Positions 10,941 through 24,156 are shown, counted from the first letter of the stretch. The stretch is DNA of 64,000 nt from Cryptomeria japonica (GCF_030272615.1 NC_081415.1:421750757-421814756); one strand, 5' to 3'. Program-made: numbers and translations. The notes: a model not told the origin generated them from the letters alone.

Positions 10941-13900
10941 TGTCTATGAAAAAAGTGGAAGCAAAAGTGAAAATTTTGGAACTAAGATGGAAGAAGACTA
11001 AGGTTGAGACTAATTTGGAGAAGCACCCATCACTATGAAGTATCTTTATTAGGGACAAGTGACCCTATCAAATTTTGAGAATGAAGTACAATGGGTCACT
11101 GATACTGAGATGGGCCAAATTGGCATAGAAGTAATGGGAAGAAAAGTGTGGAATCCAAAAGCCAACAATGCATAAAAGAATATACAAGGATCAAGGTTAG
11201 CTCATGGAGGACTCTTTCCTCAAGCAATGCAATTACCTAAACTCATTATGACCATATCTCATTATTACAATCAAGCTACTTGATAGTGCATGGATGACAA
11301 AGGAAATGTAATTGTGGATCTGTTGCCTAGCATAGTAGCGCAAATCTTCCAAATCTCTCATTATGATGAAGTGTTGGTATTTTAGTGAAGTTGAAGCTCT
11401 AGTAGAATATTCCAAGAAAAAGGACAAGAACAAGGAGCACCTAAATAAATCATGGCTAAAGGAACCGAGGAAGTCTAACAATAGGTTATAGATAGGATTC
11501 ATATAATTGACTTCAAGGATGCAATAATTGACATAATAAAAATGCTTAGCAGGACATTTGGTGAAGAGGAGTCACAAAATTACAGTCCTTGGATGCACTA
11601 TTACATTACAATTATCCTCAAGAATGAATACCATTTTGATTGGGCCTAACTGATTTTTGATAAAATAAGTTTTGCATGAACTCTTATGTCATATGGCTGG
11701 TAGCAACCTAGCATGTGTTTATCCTAGATTAGACACAAAATGAAGAATGGGAGAAGGCCTTGAAATGGTTAAGGCATGGGATCATATCCATCAGTTGTAT
11801 GTCAAACAAGTTGATAATCACTTTAGGAGGGTAAATGGTGCATTCATCTATGCAGTGATTAACTAGTTAACTAGAGATGTTGGATATAGGTTATCCAAGG
11901 AGTATATGGAGCAAGTAGATATTTGGGGAAGTTAGATAATTCAAAACCCTAAGTCCATATACATCAGGATAAATGGATTCCATGATCACCCTTTCCTCCT
12001 TCCTCAACATTGCAACAACAAGGCGATTTCATTGGAGTTTTCAAGAAGATTGTGGAGTTGTGGGCATTGATGACTTAGAAGCATAAACCTGGGGTGAAAT
12101 TTCCCTTTAAGTTAGGTTTTTATGAATAAATTCAAATCTACAAGCAACCAAGTCTACAATACATGAGTTGCAAGCTTTTAATAATAAAGAATATGAATCA
12201 AAGAGGATAGTATATGAGGAAAACTAAAAGCCTTAATGTCAAATACCTATCCCATTCATAAGCCTGCACTGGAGGATTTTTTGGATAGAATGCAGGATAG
12301 TTTTAAGGCAAGGAAGAGGAGGTATTGTTGACTGATTGTCTTCCAAATGAAGGCCTTTTGGTTTAAAGAAGGATATTTTGGACAAGTTATCTAATTATGG
12401 GAAAGAATTGGATATGATATATAAAGAACATAAGGTTTCTAGATACCCCTTTTCTAATTAGGTGGTTTGAGAAGGAGGATATCGTCATCATTATGGTCTC
12501 AGCTGAGGTGCTTAAAAAAATATTATAATGGATAAACCTCAAACTTCCAAAGGTTTCTAGCAAGAGGAAGGATAAAGGAAAACCTTATGGTAATCCTCAA
12601 TCCAAAGTTACAAAAGCGCTCCATAGGAAGAAAGACAAGAGTAAGGAACATTAGTAAAGTGTTGATGAGACTCTTGTGAACCCTAAGGAAGTAGCAACTT
12701 TGAAGCAACAACTGGATGTAGAGATGGATAAATGCAAGTTCCTTAAGAAAGCGAGAATCACAATATTATTGGTTGCAATGGCCCAAGCATCCATGAAAAC
12801 TTTCTATTCAACAATAGGCTTGACCCTGGGAGAGGGAACATAAGATTGGGGGGGAGAAGGTCCAAGTGTTGCTGCCATGACCTCTCACATCGACCACCTT
12901 CCACAAAAATAGAGAAAGTGAAAATTCATGAATTTGGTGATGATGATGATGAAATAGAGACAAAAACGGATGATGAAGTTACCATAATTGAAGCTATCAA
13001 GGCTAGCAGACCTATAACTCCTCTACAAGTACGAGGAGATCCATCATCTTTTAAGGGTCCAGTGGTGGTGGAGCAAGTGCAAACACAAAGAGGTCCACTT
13101 GGTTCAACTGTAGAATTAATGGATAGTGCATAAGCTCTAATCATTTTACGAGTAGAGAAAAGTCATGACCAAGGAGGAGAAAATATGGACATTGACCAGA
13201 ACAATCCAAAAATGATCTACACTATGGAAGATCAAGATGACTTGATCAAGGTAGTGGAGGAGCAAGAGAGGAAAAAAAGAGAAGAAGTTGAAAATATGTA
13301 AGAGAAAGAAGAGGAAGAGGAGAATATTTCCAAACCTCTTCTAGGGAACACTCCTCCCAGGCCTCAATCAGGAACTATTGAACAACAACAACCTACAGAA
13401 AGATAGGAACAAGCCATGACTATAGAAGGATATTCCACTTAAGGTCTAATTACTTTTGATGTTCCTCAATGGTTACAGTTCAATTTTGAGAAGAAAAAGA
13501 AAACAATTTTGAAAGTTAAGTTTGCAAGAAATGATTACCAAGGTTGAAACCCCAAGGAAGCCTAAGAAGGCAATGACCCTATACTCTGCCTCAGTAAATG
13601 ATCAAGGACAAATGGTTGTAGATATTACTATGCCAATAATAGAGAAAGATGATAGGGAGATTACTCCCTCTGACTACCATGTTTCCTAAGTAAGTTTGGG
13701 AATACAAAATAAATAAGGAGAAGTGGCCACATTGGATGCAACCACAAAAATAATAAAATTGAGAATGAAAAAGGAGCATCACTCTAAGTAAGAGTTGAAA
13801 ACTCACATATCCTAGTACAGGCAATTCATCAAGGAACTCCTTTTTCCCTTGGCATCTAAAGCCACAAGTGCCTTCATTGATTCCATAATCATAGATAGAT

Positions 13901-14593
13901 TCATTATACACAATGAAGAGAAAGGTCGTTGTTATGGGAAATTGGCCTACCCAACAATTGGAGAAGATTAGATTATTTTATTTGATTCTCTCTAAGTGTA
14001 TGAAGAGGCTTGTCAAATAGAAGGAGAAATGTTGACACATGCCAACCAATGGGACAAGGAATCCCATAAAATTAAAAATAAAATTGATTTGATGAAAGAA
14101 ATTAAAGTGTTGAGTGAGTAGGAAATCCAAGAAGTAGATATTTTAGGAGAGGAAGGGTATAACTTCATTTAGAAAAAATTGGATAAGTTGTAATTCAAAT
14201 TGGTAGTCATTGAGCAATATAGGACCAAGATGGTAAAGTGCTACCACCCTATGTTAGGAGCACCAAACATATGAAAGTTTTATAATAGTCAATTTGGGTG
14301 CTCATCTTCTTAGGGTAGACTTAGATTGATTGGATGATAGAGAGGTCATACTTTCCCACTAGGATAAGTTGGTAGAGGACAATCTCATCCCCAATAGGAA
14401 GTTGGATGAACAAGTATTAAATGATTATTTAGAGTTGATCCTAGAAACTGAATACACTACCAAGGTTGTAGTTGCCTTGGAAGATATACTTGTTAAATTG
14501 AAAGAGGCAGTTGAGGTTACTAAATTCAGGGTAAATTGGGTGGATAGACTTAAAGAAGAGCCCTTGAGCTATTTCTTGGTGAGCTATAGGTAA
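10941..14593 (+). pseudogene. Ruined non-pol ORF region of an LTR element (acidic, coiled-coil proteins)
   Basis: Across 3.6 kb the plus strand carries short coding-like blocks in shifting frames: GGLFPQAMQLPKLIM and KGNVIVDLLPSIVAQIF (11,200-11,360), PWMHYYITIILKNEYHFDW (11,590-11,640), KFPFKLGFYE (12,090-12,130), an acidic, Lys/Glu-rich middle (12,900-13,330), and a helical, heptad-like end (13,750-14,593; FIKELLFPLASKATSAFIDS, KLDEQVLNDYLELILETEY). No RT, integrase or protease motif is present. The architecture (globular N-part, charged middle, coiled-coil C-part) resembles the large ORF at 31,160-34,417, so it may be a distant relative; that is inference. Dozens of stops and frameshifts show it is dead. 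Confidence 0.45.
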
Positions 14594-14730
14594 TACAAAA
14601 AGAAGATCCAACAGTCACCTTCCTCTTAAATTCACATTTTTAAATTTTATTCTTTATTCTTTCAAATCATTCTTTCATTCAATGGATTGAGTAGATGAGG
14701 GAAAGATAAGGTGCAATTAACTCCTAAGCA

Positions 14731-15833
14731 TGATGTGGCAGTCTTATCTTCATTTCCTAGTGGTGCCATATATATTTCAAGCAAAATGCAGTTCAAAAGG
14801 AAATTTGCCTTCATGTACCACCAATTTAGTCTCCTTCTTCTTTACATGCATGAGTTTGGACTCCTATTTCCAGTGCATGACAACTCATGTTGCTCTCAAA
14901 TGGTGAACTTAACATACTTTTTGGGTAGTAGACTCTTAGTCTTTTGGGGCAATGTCCTGTGTGTTAGTTGCGCCTCCTAGAAAATATGAGGTTTTGGGTG
15001 GGATAATATCCTACTTTTGAGGAGGTCTCCTCTTATAAATGTAAATTTTCAAGTCATTTTAGAGGTTTGTAATTTGATGATTTGAGGTCCCTAGTTACAA
15101 TAGATTTCATTTTTATTTCAAGCATTTGTAGTTTCTTAGAAGAATATTTTGTGAAGATTGTGAACTTAGATACTAGTGATTTACTAGTATATTTTGAAGA
15201 TAATACAACATAGCTCATGGATTGTTGTCTCATGAAATACTTTTTGTGAATGCCTCATATTTTTCTATATTGAGCATCATACTTAATTAAAGATTGAATT
15301 GAACAGTGTTGAACATCTTCATTTTATGAAATAATGTATGCATGTAATGGTGTTTCAGATTAAAGTGAATGTGTGAAAAGAAATTAGTTGTGTCTCCTGG
15401 AATTTATCTTCATTTGCATGTTTAATTGATAATTTTATAAGTTGAATGGATCTTATGCTTAATTCTTTCTTGAATTTTTTCGATAATGCTTGATTGGCTA
15501 ATCTACTAGTTATCCACTTTCTTGTTCCCTGTTTTATCTTTTGTCATTTCTTTCAACTATTTAATTTAGGATTTAAATAGAAAACCTATGCCTTTTAGCC
15601 TGTTACCAACATGCCCCTTGTTAGGATCAACCATATGAACACTTATCCATTTTCGCATCATTGTGACCCAACTAAAGAGACCTTGGGAGGTCGAGGGTTT
15701 TCCTAACCTTACCTCTTTCAAGAGAAGTTAGGTAGTAATATTTAGCTCATGTTGAGTGTGTCAAAAGCTCCATCAATAGGATGGTGGGTGGTGGAGTGTG
15801 GATGTTTAATTATGAGTGTGTTTGGGACCAACA
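14731..15833 (+). mobile_element. Probable LTR following the ruined ORF region
   Basis: After the ORF remnants comes a purine-rich run (GATGAGGGAAAGATAAGG, 14,694-14,711), then TGATGTGGCAGTC at 14731. The block runs through AT-rich text to ...TTTGGGACCAACA at 15833 and has LTR-like TG...CA ends. The 3' part contains a clear non-coding segment with GACCTTGGGAGGTCGAGG. No second copy exists in the window, so this is a positional and compositional guess. Confidence 0.35.
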
Positions 15834-18800
15834 TATTTATACACCTTGTGTGTTGGAATTGAAAACCACTCTGAGGGTGGTGGACGCCTATGATTGGTGT
15901 AAGTATTTTTTTCATGTGGCTCCATACTTTGATTGAAAATTGGATTTGGAATTGGTGCTTTGGTTGATCCAATTTGCTTTAGGATCCATTTTTAATTCAT
16001 GTTTTCACTTTGATTTTTGGATTCAATTTCTTTCGAAATTTGACTTTGATCTTTTGTTTAATAACATTTTTATTTTTGTTGGTCCCAATCAATTGGTTGA
16101 AGGATTTGGGAATCATGGTTTATGGTATGGATGGGAAGAATGACAACAATAAAACTGTCATGTATGGACTACTCATGGCTCCTATTTTGATGCTCACATT
16201 AGATGAAAATTTTCCCAACTATCATTGAGGTTCCACTCACACCCTTAGATTTATTGATCGATGAATAAATGAGATCTTGATATCTTGGATTTCTTGCAAC
16301 ATGTATAGATTCCAAAATACCTTACACATATAATCATAATCCTTTTCCTTGATAATGCATGCTTTGACATATATGAGATTAAATTCAATTTTAAAATAAT
16401 TCCAAATGGGATGGAAAAGGATGACAGGTTCATTGTGGAATTCTAGAGAGATAGGATCTTGATAAATAATGAAATAAAATTTAAGGTCAAGATCATCTAC
16501 ATGGAGGATTTGGGTATTAGTATCTTGATTCATTATATAGCTCATTTTTTAATGCTTTGAATTGTGCTCTTGACATATATCCAATTTTGACAATGGTGTA
16601 TGATTTTGAATATGGATAGATTCTTGGATGTATTTGATATTTTGACATGATGATAATGGATTTTGAATTTGACACTCTTGAGTGAGCATCATAGACGATT
16701 GATGGTATGCAAGTGAACATTGATCTAGGATTTCTTGATCATGGATAGGTTATTTAGTAAGAATTGGATTAGCTTGGATTTCATGATTAGCTATGGGGAG
16801 AATTTGAGTGGTTATTTTGGATCCTTTGTAGATATCCCTTCAAGGTAATGTTGAGAGAATTGGGATATGATGGATTGTTGTTTTGAAGGTTGTAGGGATG
16901 AAGGATTGGAAGGAGATATACAAGATACTTGTGTGAAAGCTTATTCAATATGACTTATTCTAGAATCATATGAGGTGGATATGCTATGGCTATAGATGTT
17001 ATGAATATTATTTTTTGGGATGAGCCATTGCTATAATTGCATGGATGGTTTTATTCATGCTTGGAAAAATGATCTTGATATATTTGTATTTTCTCATTAG
17101 GCAAAGGGGGATGTATAGCCTTTCTCTTCAACCTGACCATGATTGATGAGATCATGGATGTGCTTTTTGAGTTGTGTGCATCTCAATATGGTGTGAATTT
17201 TGATGCGATGGTATTCACAATGCTCATTTTCTTTGTACAATATAGGTTTAGGTTTATTCTGATCAAAACGTATTGTCTATGGAAATTTTATTAGGTTTTC
17301 ATGGATGAACTTCGAAACACCACCTCTATAAGTTCCCTTACGGGACTGTCACTACATTTTGGATGATTTGGGTTTTTTTAATTGTCCTTGTGGTATAGTG
17401 CCATGTAGTTATGGTTGGACATTTTGGTTGATAGGGGTTGTCTATTTAGAACTTGTGTAGTTTGGATGAGTTGGGAATTGATTACCCCATCACTAAAAAT
17501 ATTTTTATTATTATCCCTAAATAATATTTTTCATTAGTTTGATTATTGTTCCTTTTTATTTGTTATATATATTTACCAAACCTTTAACAATGAGGGAATT
17601 CTCAATATTGACTCCCTTGTCCATACTTTCATCAAAATTTGATACATGTTGGAATTCTAGATGAAAGGCCATTTTGAGATTAAAATTCATGATGAAAATA
17701 TGGACATTATTTGTCTAGTATAGGCCAAGGGAAGTGACTAGTGGGACTCCTCCACCATTGAAGGAAGGAAGAAAAAATATCCCTATTTTGTTGTTTGGCA
17801 TCACAAACATCAAGCATGGTTAACTTGTGCTCAATATTGTAGGATAAATGGGTTAGAAATTTATCTACTAAGTCAACAAGAGCTTGAAAGGATCCATGAG
17901 GTAAGTGGAAAAAACAATCAAGTTCATGTCTTCCTAAATTGCAAATTAAGAGTCTCATGAGATAGATGTCATTATAAGAAACTTATTGGCATGACATAAA
18001 TAACTATTTAGCATGATTACAAGGGTCTCCCTTTCAATTGTATTTATCAAACTTTGGCATCTAATTTTTTTTAGGGAAAGATATCATTGATATTGATTGA
18101 TTAAAGGGATAGGGACATAATTGATCAAATTTATATGTGCATTTTCGATGTAAGGTACCTATTTGCAACCCTTTAGGGTGTTGTGTTTCTTGCCATTCTT
18201 GTGCAAATAAATTTGGAGTCAGATTCAAACATTGTTGTGAATTGTTATAAGGTACTTGTAGATTGGTGGACTAATATATGTTTATTTACAGATAATATTG
18301 TTATGTTAACATGATAGTGGTTTCTGATAAGTGTTCTGAAGGGTATTGTTAGGTGGAGCATAGTGTTGATTAAGAAATAATCAATTTTTAAATGGATACA
18401 AGTGTATTAATAGGTGGGTTATATGATTGGCGGGGTAATGTTTGTTGGTAAGTGGTTTGGAGTATGTTGATAGGTGGAATGATGAGGGTATGAGATAGAG
18501 TTGTAGTGAGTTGGGCATGTGTTGGTCATAACATAGATAGATGTGGTAGTGAGTGAATTAATTATGTCATGGATTGAAAGGTTGTTTGAGGTGGAATAGA
18601 TGGAGGAGAATTTTTTGGGGTGGTTGAACTAGAATAAATGTTCAAGTGAATGAAATTTGGTGAAGTTAGGATGTGATGTGAAAGAGTGTGTGATGGATTA
18701 GGTGGAAAACGATCATGTATTTATTAGTATGAATGATATTAGATGTTAGGTGTATTTGTAGGTGTACAATGATGTTGTTCCATGTTTCTTGATTTTCTTT

Positions 18801-18877
18801 AGATTTTTAATTATTTTATTATTATTTTTAGATTTTGAGAATTTTATTTTTACTTTTTTTTGAGATTTTTTTTGGTA
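15834..18877. other. C-poor intergenic sequence, no gene
   Basis: No credible ORF. The plus strand is depleted of C and enriched in G and T, most strongly at 18,300-18,780 (TAGGTGG, GATGATGAGGG, TTGTAGTGAG). The tract ends in T-rich DNA where the next LTR element begins. It resembles 25,400-26,200 and 38,870-39,560 and is probably the same ancestral locus. Confidence 0.5.
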
Positions 18878-19616
18878 TGTAGCATTGTAAATTTTTACCA
18901 GACCAATTTACACCTCATGTTGTACTCCCACTTTAGTTTTTTCTACCCCCATCTCCTCTCTAGGTCTGACTTGACCCCATTCTCCAGCTTTGAGGCTATG
19001 AACACCCATTGGTGGGTCCCGTGGTGAGGTACCATTCCCCCTAACACCTTATCTTGGTCCTATTTGCAAAGGGGACAGGGTGTGAAACACCTTGGTCTAG
19101 ATCATGGTGCCCTAAAATGGCATGCTCCCTCTCAGTGGGGCCCAAATTTGAATTGGGGCAGGTGTTGTATCTCCCTGCCAAAAATTGGTCCTCGTGGCTA
19201 CATATAACTATTGGAAGTTGGCCTAATTGGTAAATTACCTAGGAAACCCTATATAAAGACATCCTATCAATTCATTTTAGACCTAGAACATCAATTAGAG
19301 AATTTGTGCATCTATAAACCATTCATAATCAAGCATTTGGAGAGATCTTCAAGGCTGCATATTCATCCTTGAAGCATTATGGAGCAAAGTTACATCAATA
19401 TTATGCAAGCATGTGTGTGTAATTAGGATTTTTCATGTTCATGTGTTCTTCATGCCATTACATTCAAAATTTGTGATTAAATTCAAATAGCATTGCATCA
19501 TCATCAACAATTGTAGATCTAGGGTATACCTATTCAACATTTATTTTAGTATTTGCATTATTTCAATCAAGGTTAATTCCTAAACTAGGGTTTGACTTAG
19601 ACAAACCCCTATCCCC

Positions 19617-19988
19617 TGTTAGAGTAATTGGGTCTTTACTTGATTAATTAAACATTATTTGTTTAATTCTTTAAGTTTCCAATTATCTTTTTACACTTAA
19701 GCTAACATTAGGTGCATATAATTAATTATTTTAATTAATTATTATGTGCAAACCTAGGGTTTTCCCTTTTTAGGGTTTCTTGACCTATTAGAGGTTACTT
19801 TTTCTTTTCATTGTATTATCTTTTCAATATACATTTTCTGGTGAATTGGAGCTCTCTTTTTTGGAGAATATTTTTCCTGTGTTTTTCTTGTTCTTCAGAT
19901 TTTGCTTCATTGCTTCTCCTTGTAACAGGTTATTCGGCTTGCAGAAGATCTTCAGGCTACTGTGGGGTTGTATTTCTCAACTCCTATA
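19617..19988 (+). mobile_element. 372 bp solo LTR-like insertion inside the 5' LTR
   Basis: Compared with the sister LTR (24,8xx), extra sequence starts at TGTTAGAGTAATTGG and ends at ...CAACTCCTATA. It is flanked on both sides by the pentamer TCCCC (19,612-19,616 and 19,989-19,993), present once in the sister LTR. The start TGTTAGAG equals the first bases of the copia LTR at 47,415 (minus strand). The last two bases are TA where CA would be expected, a single transition. A small copia-type solo LTR is the best reading. Confidence 0.7.
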
Positions 19989-20205
19989 TCCCCAACATCT
20001 TTCCCTTTTCTTTTGTGTGTAGGAAATAGATGCAAAGTTATACTCGAGAGGATCGACATTGTTCACAAAGATGAATAGGTTCAACAAGTCAAACCCCTAT
20101 CCCCAACATCTTTCCCTTTTCTTTTGTGTGTAGGAAATAGATGCAAAGTTATACTCGAGAGGATTGACATTGTTCACAAAGATGAATAGGTTCAACTTTT
20201 GACGA
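19989..20205 (+). repeat. Tandem duplication, 111 bp period, within LTR
   Basis: The segment TCCCCAACATCTTTCCC...GATGAATAGGTTCAAC occurs at 19,989 and again at 20,100 with almost no mismatches (for example GATCGACATT against GATTGACATT). The sister LTR has one copy. The near identity makes this one of the most recent changes in the element. Confidence 0.88.
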
Positions 20206-20591
20206 CAAAAAATTCAGAGGACCATGGCGAATTGATACTACCTACTCCCAAAAAATTAGGCTGAACTTCTGAGAATAGACTCCAGACATCTTATTTTGCC
20301 TAGATCCAGGTTGGTGGTTCTGTGGAACATCTACAGCTTACTATTTCTGTCAGAATACCTCAATTATCACCTATTTTTCCTTAACTTGAATCAATCCAAT
20401 TCAATCCTTGGGAAAGAGGAAGTCAAACCCTAATCCAGGTGAATCTAATCAGAGTTCTCAACCCTTCCATAGTGGGATCAAGAGGATAGATATATTAGGT
20501 TCATCCCTCTTTCCAGGCTTTGTAATGGTGAATTTGGGATTGCTTGTGGTTCCATCATTGAAACCCTAATTTCCAAATTTGTACCATTACA

Positions 20592-22290
20592 TTTTGGTGA
20601 ATTCGACTTCTTACACTATTATTTCTGATTTGTGTTCTTAGATTTGACTTGTGGCCATTTTAATTTTTCAAGTTTCACTTAGATTATATTTTTAATAAAA
20701 AATACATAAATTTAGAGGTTAAATTCATAAAAACCCTAATTTTTATTTTGGTTATTTTGGTTAATTTGACTTGTGAGTTTCATAATTTGTAACTTGTGTT
20801 TCTAGATCTGATCTTAGGAATTCATAATGACACTTAATAGATCTGATTTGTGTGCCATGTCACATATGATTAAATTTCTTTTTACTTATATTTATCAACA
20901 TCATGTGTTGGATAATGCTTTCTTTCACTTTACATTGCTTCTTTTCATTCATATCACCTTGGCATATTGCATTTTTAGAATTTCAAAAATATTTCCTATT
21001 AATTAATTAAATCTCAAAGATTTTATCCACGATGAATGTTGTTTTATGGTAATATTCTTAGGAAAATGCATTACATATGTAGATCACATAAAATATTTTG
21101 TAGATAATGATAATCCTAGGGATAATATTGAAAAACCTAACACTTGTACCTCTCCTAGGGTATCTCATGGGAATGAAGAAAGAGTCAATACTCCTATCAA
21201 TGATCTCTCCAATGGAGAGCAAGAATTTAAGAGTAAAAATGCACCATCTTCTTATCATACACATACCCTAGAAGAAGGGGGACAAGGTCAAAATTTTGTT
21301 GTTTCAATCTCTCCAGATCCCCCTTATTATCCTAGAGCTTATCTTAACCATCAAAACATTTGTAGAGAAGATGATGTTATGCATTGTATTCATGATCTAT
21401 ATCTCGACATAACATTCAATAAAGATGAGGCCTTAGATGATAATGATCTTCCTTCCCAACCTATCCAAGATGATAGAATGATGATAGAAAAGATAATTTC
21501 CTTACAAAGGATATTCCTTCTTCATCTACTTCTCCCTTTGATCCTTCTAGGTGTCCTTACACTACAAATTTTAAAGAAATTCATTATAATACTCCTTCTT
21601 CTCAATTAAAACATTATTATAGGAGTGGTTATAATATAATATCAAAACAAGGTTATAGAGGGAAAGGACTTGGAAAATATGAATAAGGAATCAAAGTCCC
21701 TATAAACCCTCCTACACAAGCTAGTACAGAAGGTCTAGGACATCCTCATCATTCACCAATGGATGATCTCCTTAGGGTAAAAAAGCATAAGGAGTACTTT
21801 TAAAGATATAAACTCTATCATCCATCTAAGGGTGCTTCTTCCTCAAACAATCCTTTTTGCTCACATCATCAAAATAATGACCATGACCCTAATGATTGTT
21901 CGTATTTTTCAAAATGGAATGCAAGGACTCATTGATAATGGAATAGTTAAAATAATAGAAAACAATCCATCTCCTCTACTACCACACCTTTTCCTACATC
22001 TCAAGAGACAAGACCTACTCCAATTGATGACCAAGAGGAATTAGCTACTAGGATCTTTTGGAGATTAAAGTATGATACTAACATTATGTTTCCTTTCATT
22101 AAATTATATCACAATTATAAGTGTAAGAAAGGTGATGAACATTGTCTTTTTCATTGTGGTTATTATCATTCTCTTGAAAATTGTAAAGCATTTAAAACTT
22201 TTGTTCAAGACCAATATGATGGATCTTGCATAGCTCATATTACAACCAATCTTGCACTCTTTCTTGGTGAAGAGGTAGTGCCTTAGCACT
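20592..22290 (+). pseudogene. Gag remnant with CCHC-like finger
   Basis: A leader (20,592-21,045) follows the LTR. A frame open from 21,046 to 21,609 encodes a polar, His/Asp-rich segment (CTSPRVSHGNEERVNTPIND, SPDPPYYPRAYLNHQN). At 22,086-22,286 another frame reads HNYKCKKGDEHCLFHCGYYH then SLENCKAFKTFVQ, resembling the C-x-x-H/C...GH...C finger of plant gypsy Tat-like Gags. Gag packages the RNA. The start is unclear and stops lie between the blocks. Confidence 0.5.
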
Positions 22291-23218
22291 TCGTTCACCC
22301 TTCATGTTTCTCCTCACCCTATGACACTAGTAGTTAACTTCATTGGTGACTCTTTTTCATGAGTGGTGATGCTATTTCAATATCAAACATCTTGGGGAAA
22401 CAACATATTTCTTCCTTGTTTCCTCACTCGGGGGGCAAGGAAAATGCACATCTAATTCTCTCTTTCTCTTTGAAGATTACCTCTTCTTTCGAGTTGCATT
22501 TTGCATAAAATGATGTCCTTTCTTGCATGGAATTATCCTTTATGCGAGTACATGTGTGTTCCTTTGTTAGGATCTATTCGTTGCTCAAAACAATATGTCT
22601 CTCATGAATAATCTCTCCTTAGAGGTTGTGTAATTCTTCTCATTGTCCCTACGCTTGAGGGCATTGATCTTTTTATTATCCTTTCTAAGGATCCACTTTT
22701 CCTTTATTCACTATTTTTTACTTATGATGCGATGTCTTTCCTTGTGTGAAGGTTCTTATTTGCTCAAGGATTCTCTCTTATGCAAGAGGTGTGTATCCTT
22801 GTTTACAACCTCTTCTTCACTTGGAAATGTTTATCTATTATACCGAACCCTTCACTTTGGGTAAAAAGTGTCTCATCCTTCATCAAGAATCCCTTTCACC
22901 TAGCAATGGGAAGAAGGTATGCATTCTTGTTCTCCTTCCTCTCTTTTGTCCGATGATGTTATTTTTGTTCAAGAACTCCTCTTGGAGGTAGAAGTCTTTT
23001 GAGAAAAGATCTCTTTCCCTCCAAGGATTCTCTTTACACTTGTTGCATGATATCTCTTTTTCAACTATCTTGTCCTTGCTTATAATAGTATTGCCTCTTT
23101 AGCTTGGATTTATGCACATTGTTTCCTAAAAGGATATCTCCTTGGTGTTGAAGGTGTGTATCCTTGTTTCTAGATTCCTTAAGACATCAACATAGGGCCA
23201 TGTTGCAACACATCTTAA

Positions 23219-23233
23219 GGGGGGGGGGGGGGG
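23219..23233 (+). repeat. Homopolymer run of 15 G
   Basis: An uninterrupted G15 tract is preceded by CATCTTAA. A purine tract after CTTAAG at this place could be a secondary polypurine primer or a PPT left from another element, but it has no LTR start next to it. The length is likely unstable and error-prone in sequencing. Confidence 0.8.
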
Positions 23234-23329
23234 CGCATTGCATATCAACCTCTTTGTAATATATTTTATTATATTTTGGCATGTCTTATATGAGGTTACA
23301 CATTTTCAAAACAAAAAAAAACAAATTCT

Positions 23330-23725
23330 TACATTGGATGTTCCTGAAACTAGGCATATATTTGTCTTACACATGGTGTTCAGACTTGAAACCATACAAA
23401 ACAAAGTCTTACACAAGATGCTTCATGCCTTAATTTAGACACATGTTTTAAATTCATTTCATGACTTACACAGATTGTTGCACGCTTGAAACCAGACAAA
23501 ACAAAGTCTTATACGAGGTGCTTAACTCCTGAAACCAGACAAATGCACATGCAATAGGATGAGTGGAACTAATAAAACACAACTAGACTATTCTGCCTCA
23601 CCAAGATGGATCACCTAGAAAATCATAGCTAGCTTGTGGTATCCATGTCCTCTCTTTCTCTTCCTCTCATGGGTCATCTAGCAAAATATAGCTAGCCTGT
23701 AACATCCATGCTTCCTCCTTTATTC
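23330..23725 (+). repeat. Degenerate tandem repeats (GAAACCAGACAAAACAAAGT unit and a second unit)
   Basis: Between 23,330 and 23,545 a unit built on GAAACCAGACAAA...GTCTTACAC-AGGTGCTT recurs about four times with variable spacing. From 23,600 to 23,725 a different unit appears twice (CACCTAGAAAATCATAGCTAGCTTGT... and CATCTAGCAAAATATAGCTAGCCTGT...). Short repeats near the 3' end of pol-less LTR elements are common. Confidence 0.6.
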
Positions 23726-24141
23726 TCTCCATGAGCTTATAGCTTTGCTATTTGTGGTTCATGGTTTGATGCATACTCCTGCTTTTTTTATGTGATTGCT
23801 TGTGTTCTTGTGATGGTATTTCAAGAATGATATTAGTGATTGAGACATTTTTATTATCAAGGTCTCTTCAACTAGCTGACTTGAGGTCTTGTTTTGGTTT
23901 TTAGCCATTGTGTTGTGTCTTTTTCCTTTTGTATTTGTTTATTTCTATTTGATCTTTTTTTGCCTGTCTTGTTTTGTATGTCCATGCATGAGATTGTGTG
24001 AGTTAATATCCTGAGATTGGGGGCTCATTTCCTCAAAATTAGTGGTGTCTTATAGTCCTTATTATCTCGCTCCTAATTGCTCCTCTCTCTTATATTTCAT
24101 CTACTTTATTGCGAGTATTTTCATAGGCTCATACTCGTGTT

Positions 24142-24156
24142 AAAGTGAGGGCTAAA
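24142..24156 (+). other. Polypurine tract of the LARD-like element
   Basis: AAAGTGAGGGCTAAA lies immediately 5' of the right LTR start TGTAGC, the correct position for the plus-strand primer in reverse transcription. Confidence 0.7.

Larger units (their letters stand above)
18878..20591 (+). repeat. 5' LTR, expanded by insertion and duplication
   Basis: It matches the 3' LTR at 24,157 closely from TGTAGCATTGTAAATT to ACCATTACA. It is 1,714 bp against 1,232 bp. The excess is explained by a 372 bp insertion with its 5 bp TSD (19,617-19,993) and a 111 bp tandem duplication: removing both leaves about 1,226 bp. Confidence 0.85.
22291..24141 (+). other. Non-coding internal region of the LARD-like element
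   Basis: No enzyme motif is visible. The stretch is pyrimidine-rich (TCCTT/CTTCTC words) from 22,290 to 23,200, then has a run of 15 G at 23,219-23,233, a small repeat tract and another T-rich segment up to the PPT. Confidence 0.5.

Noticed and set aside
12846..13133. 95-codon acidic frame considered as a small gene
   Set aside because: It is a fragment of a longer shattered coding region with matching blocks on both sides in other frames.
21046..21609. 187-codon frame considered as a stand-alone host gene
   Set aside because: It lies between two LTRs, just after the leader, where Gag belongs, and a Gag-like finger follows 0.5 kb downstream; no intron or promoter signs.
23219..23233. G15 run considered as a G-quadruplex regulatory element
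   Set aside because: A bare homopolymer next to a CTTAAG purine context is more simply a slippage-prone remnant of a polypurine tract; no G-tract periodicity is present.
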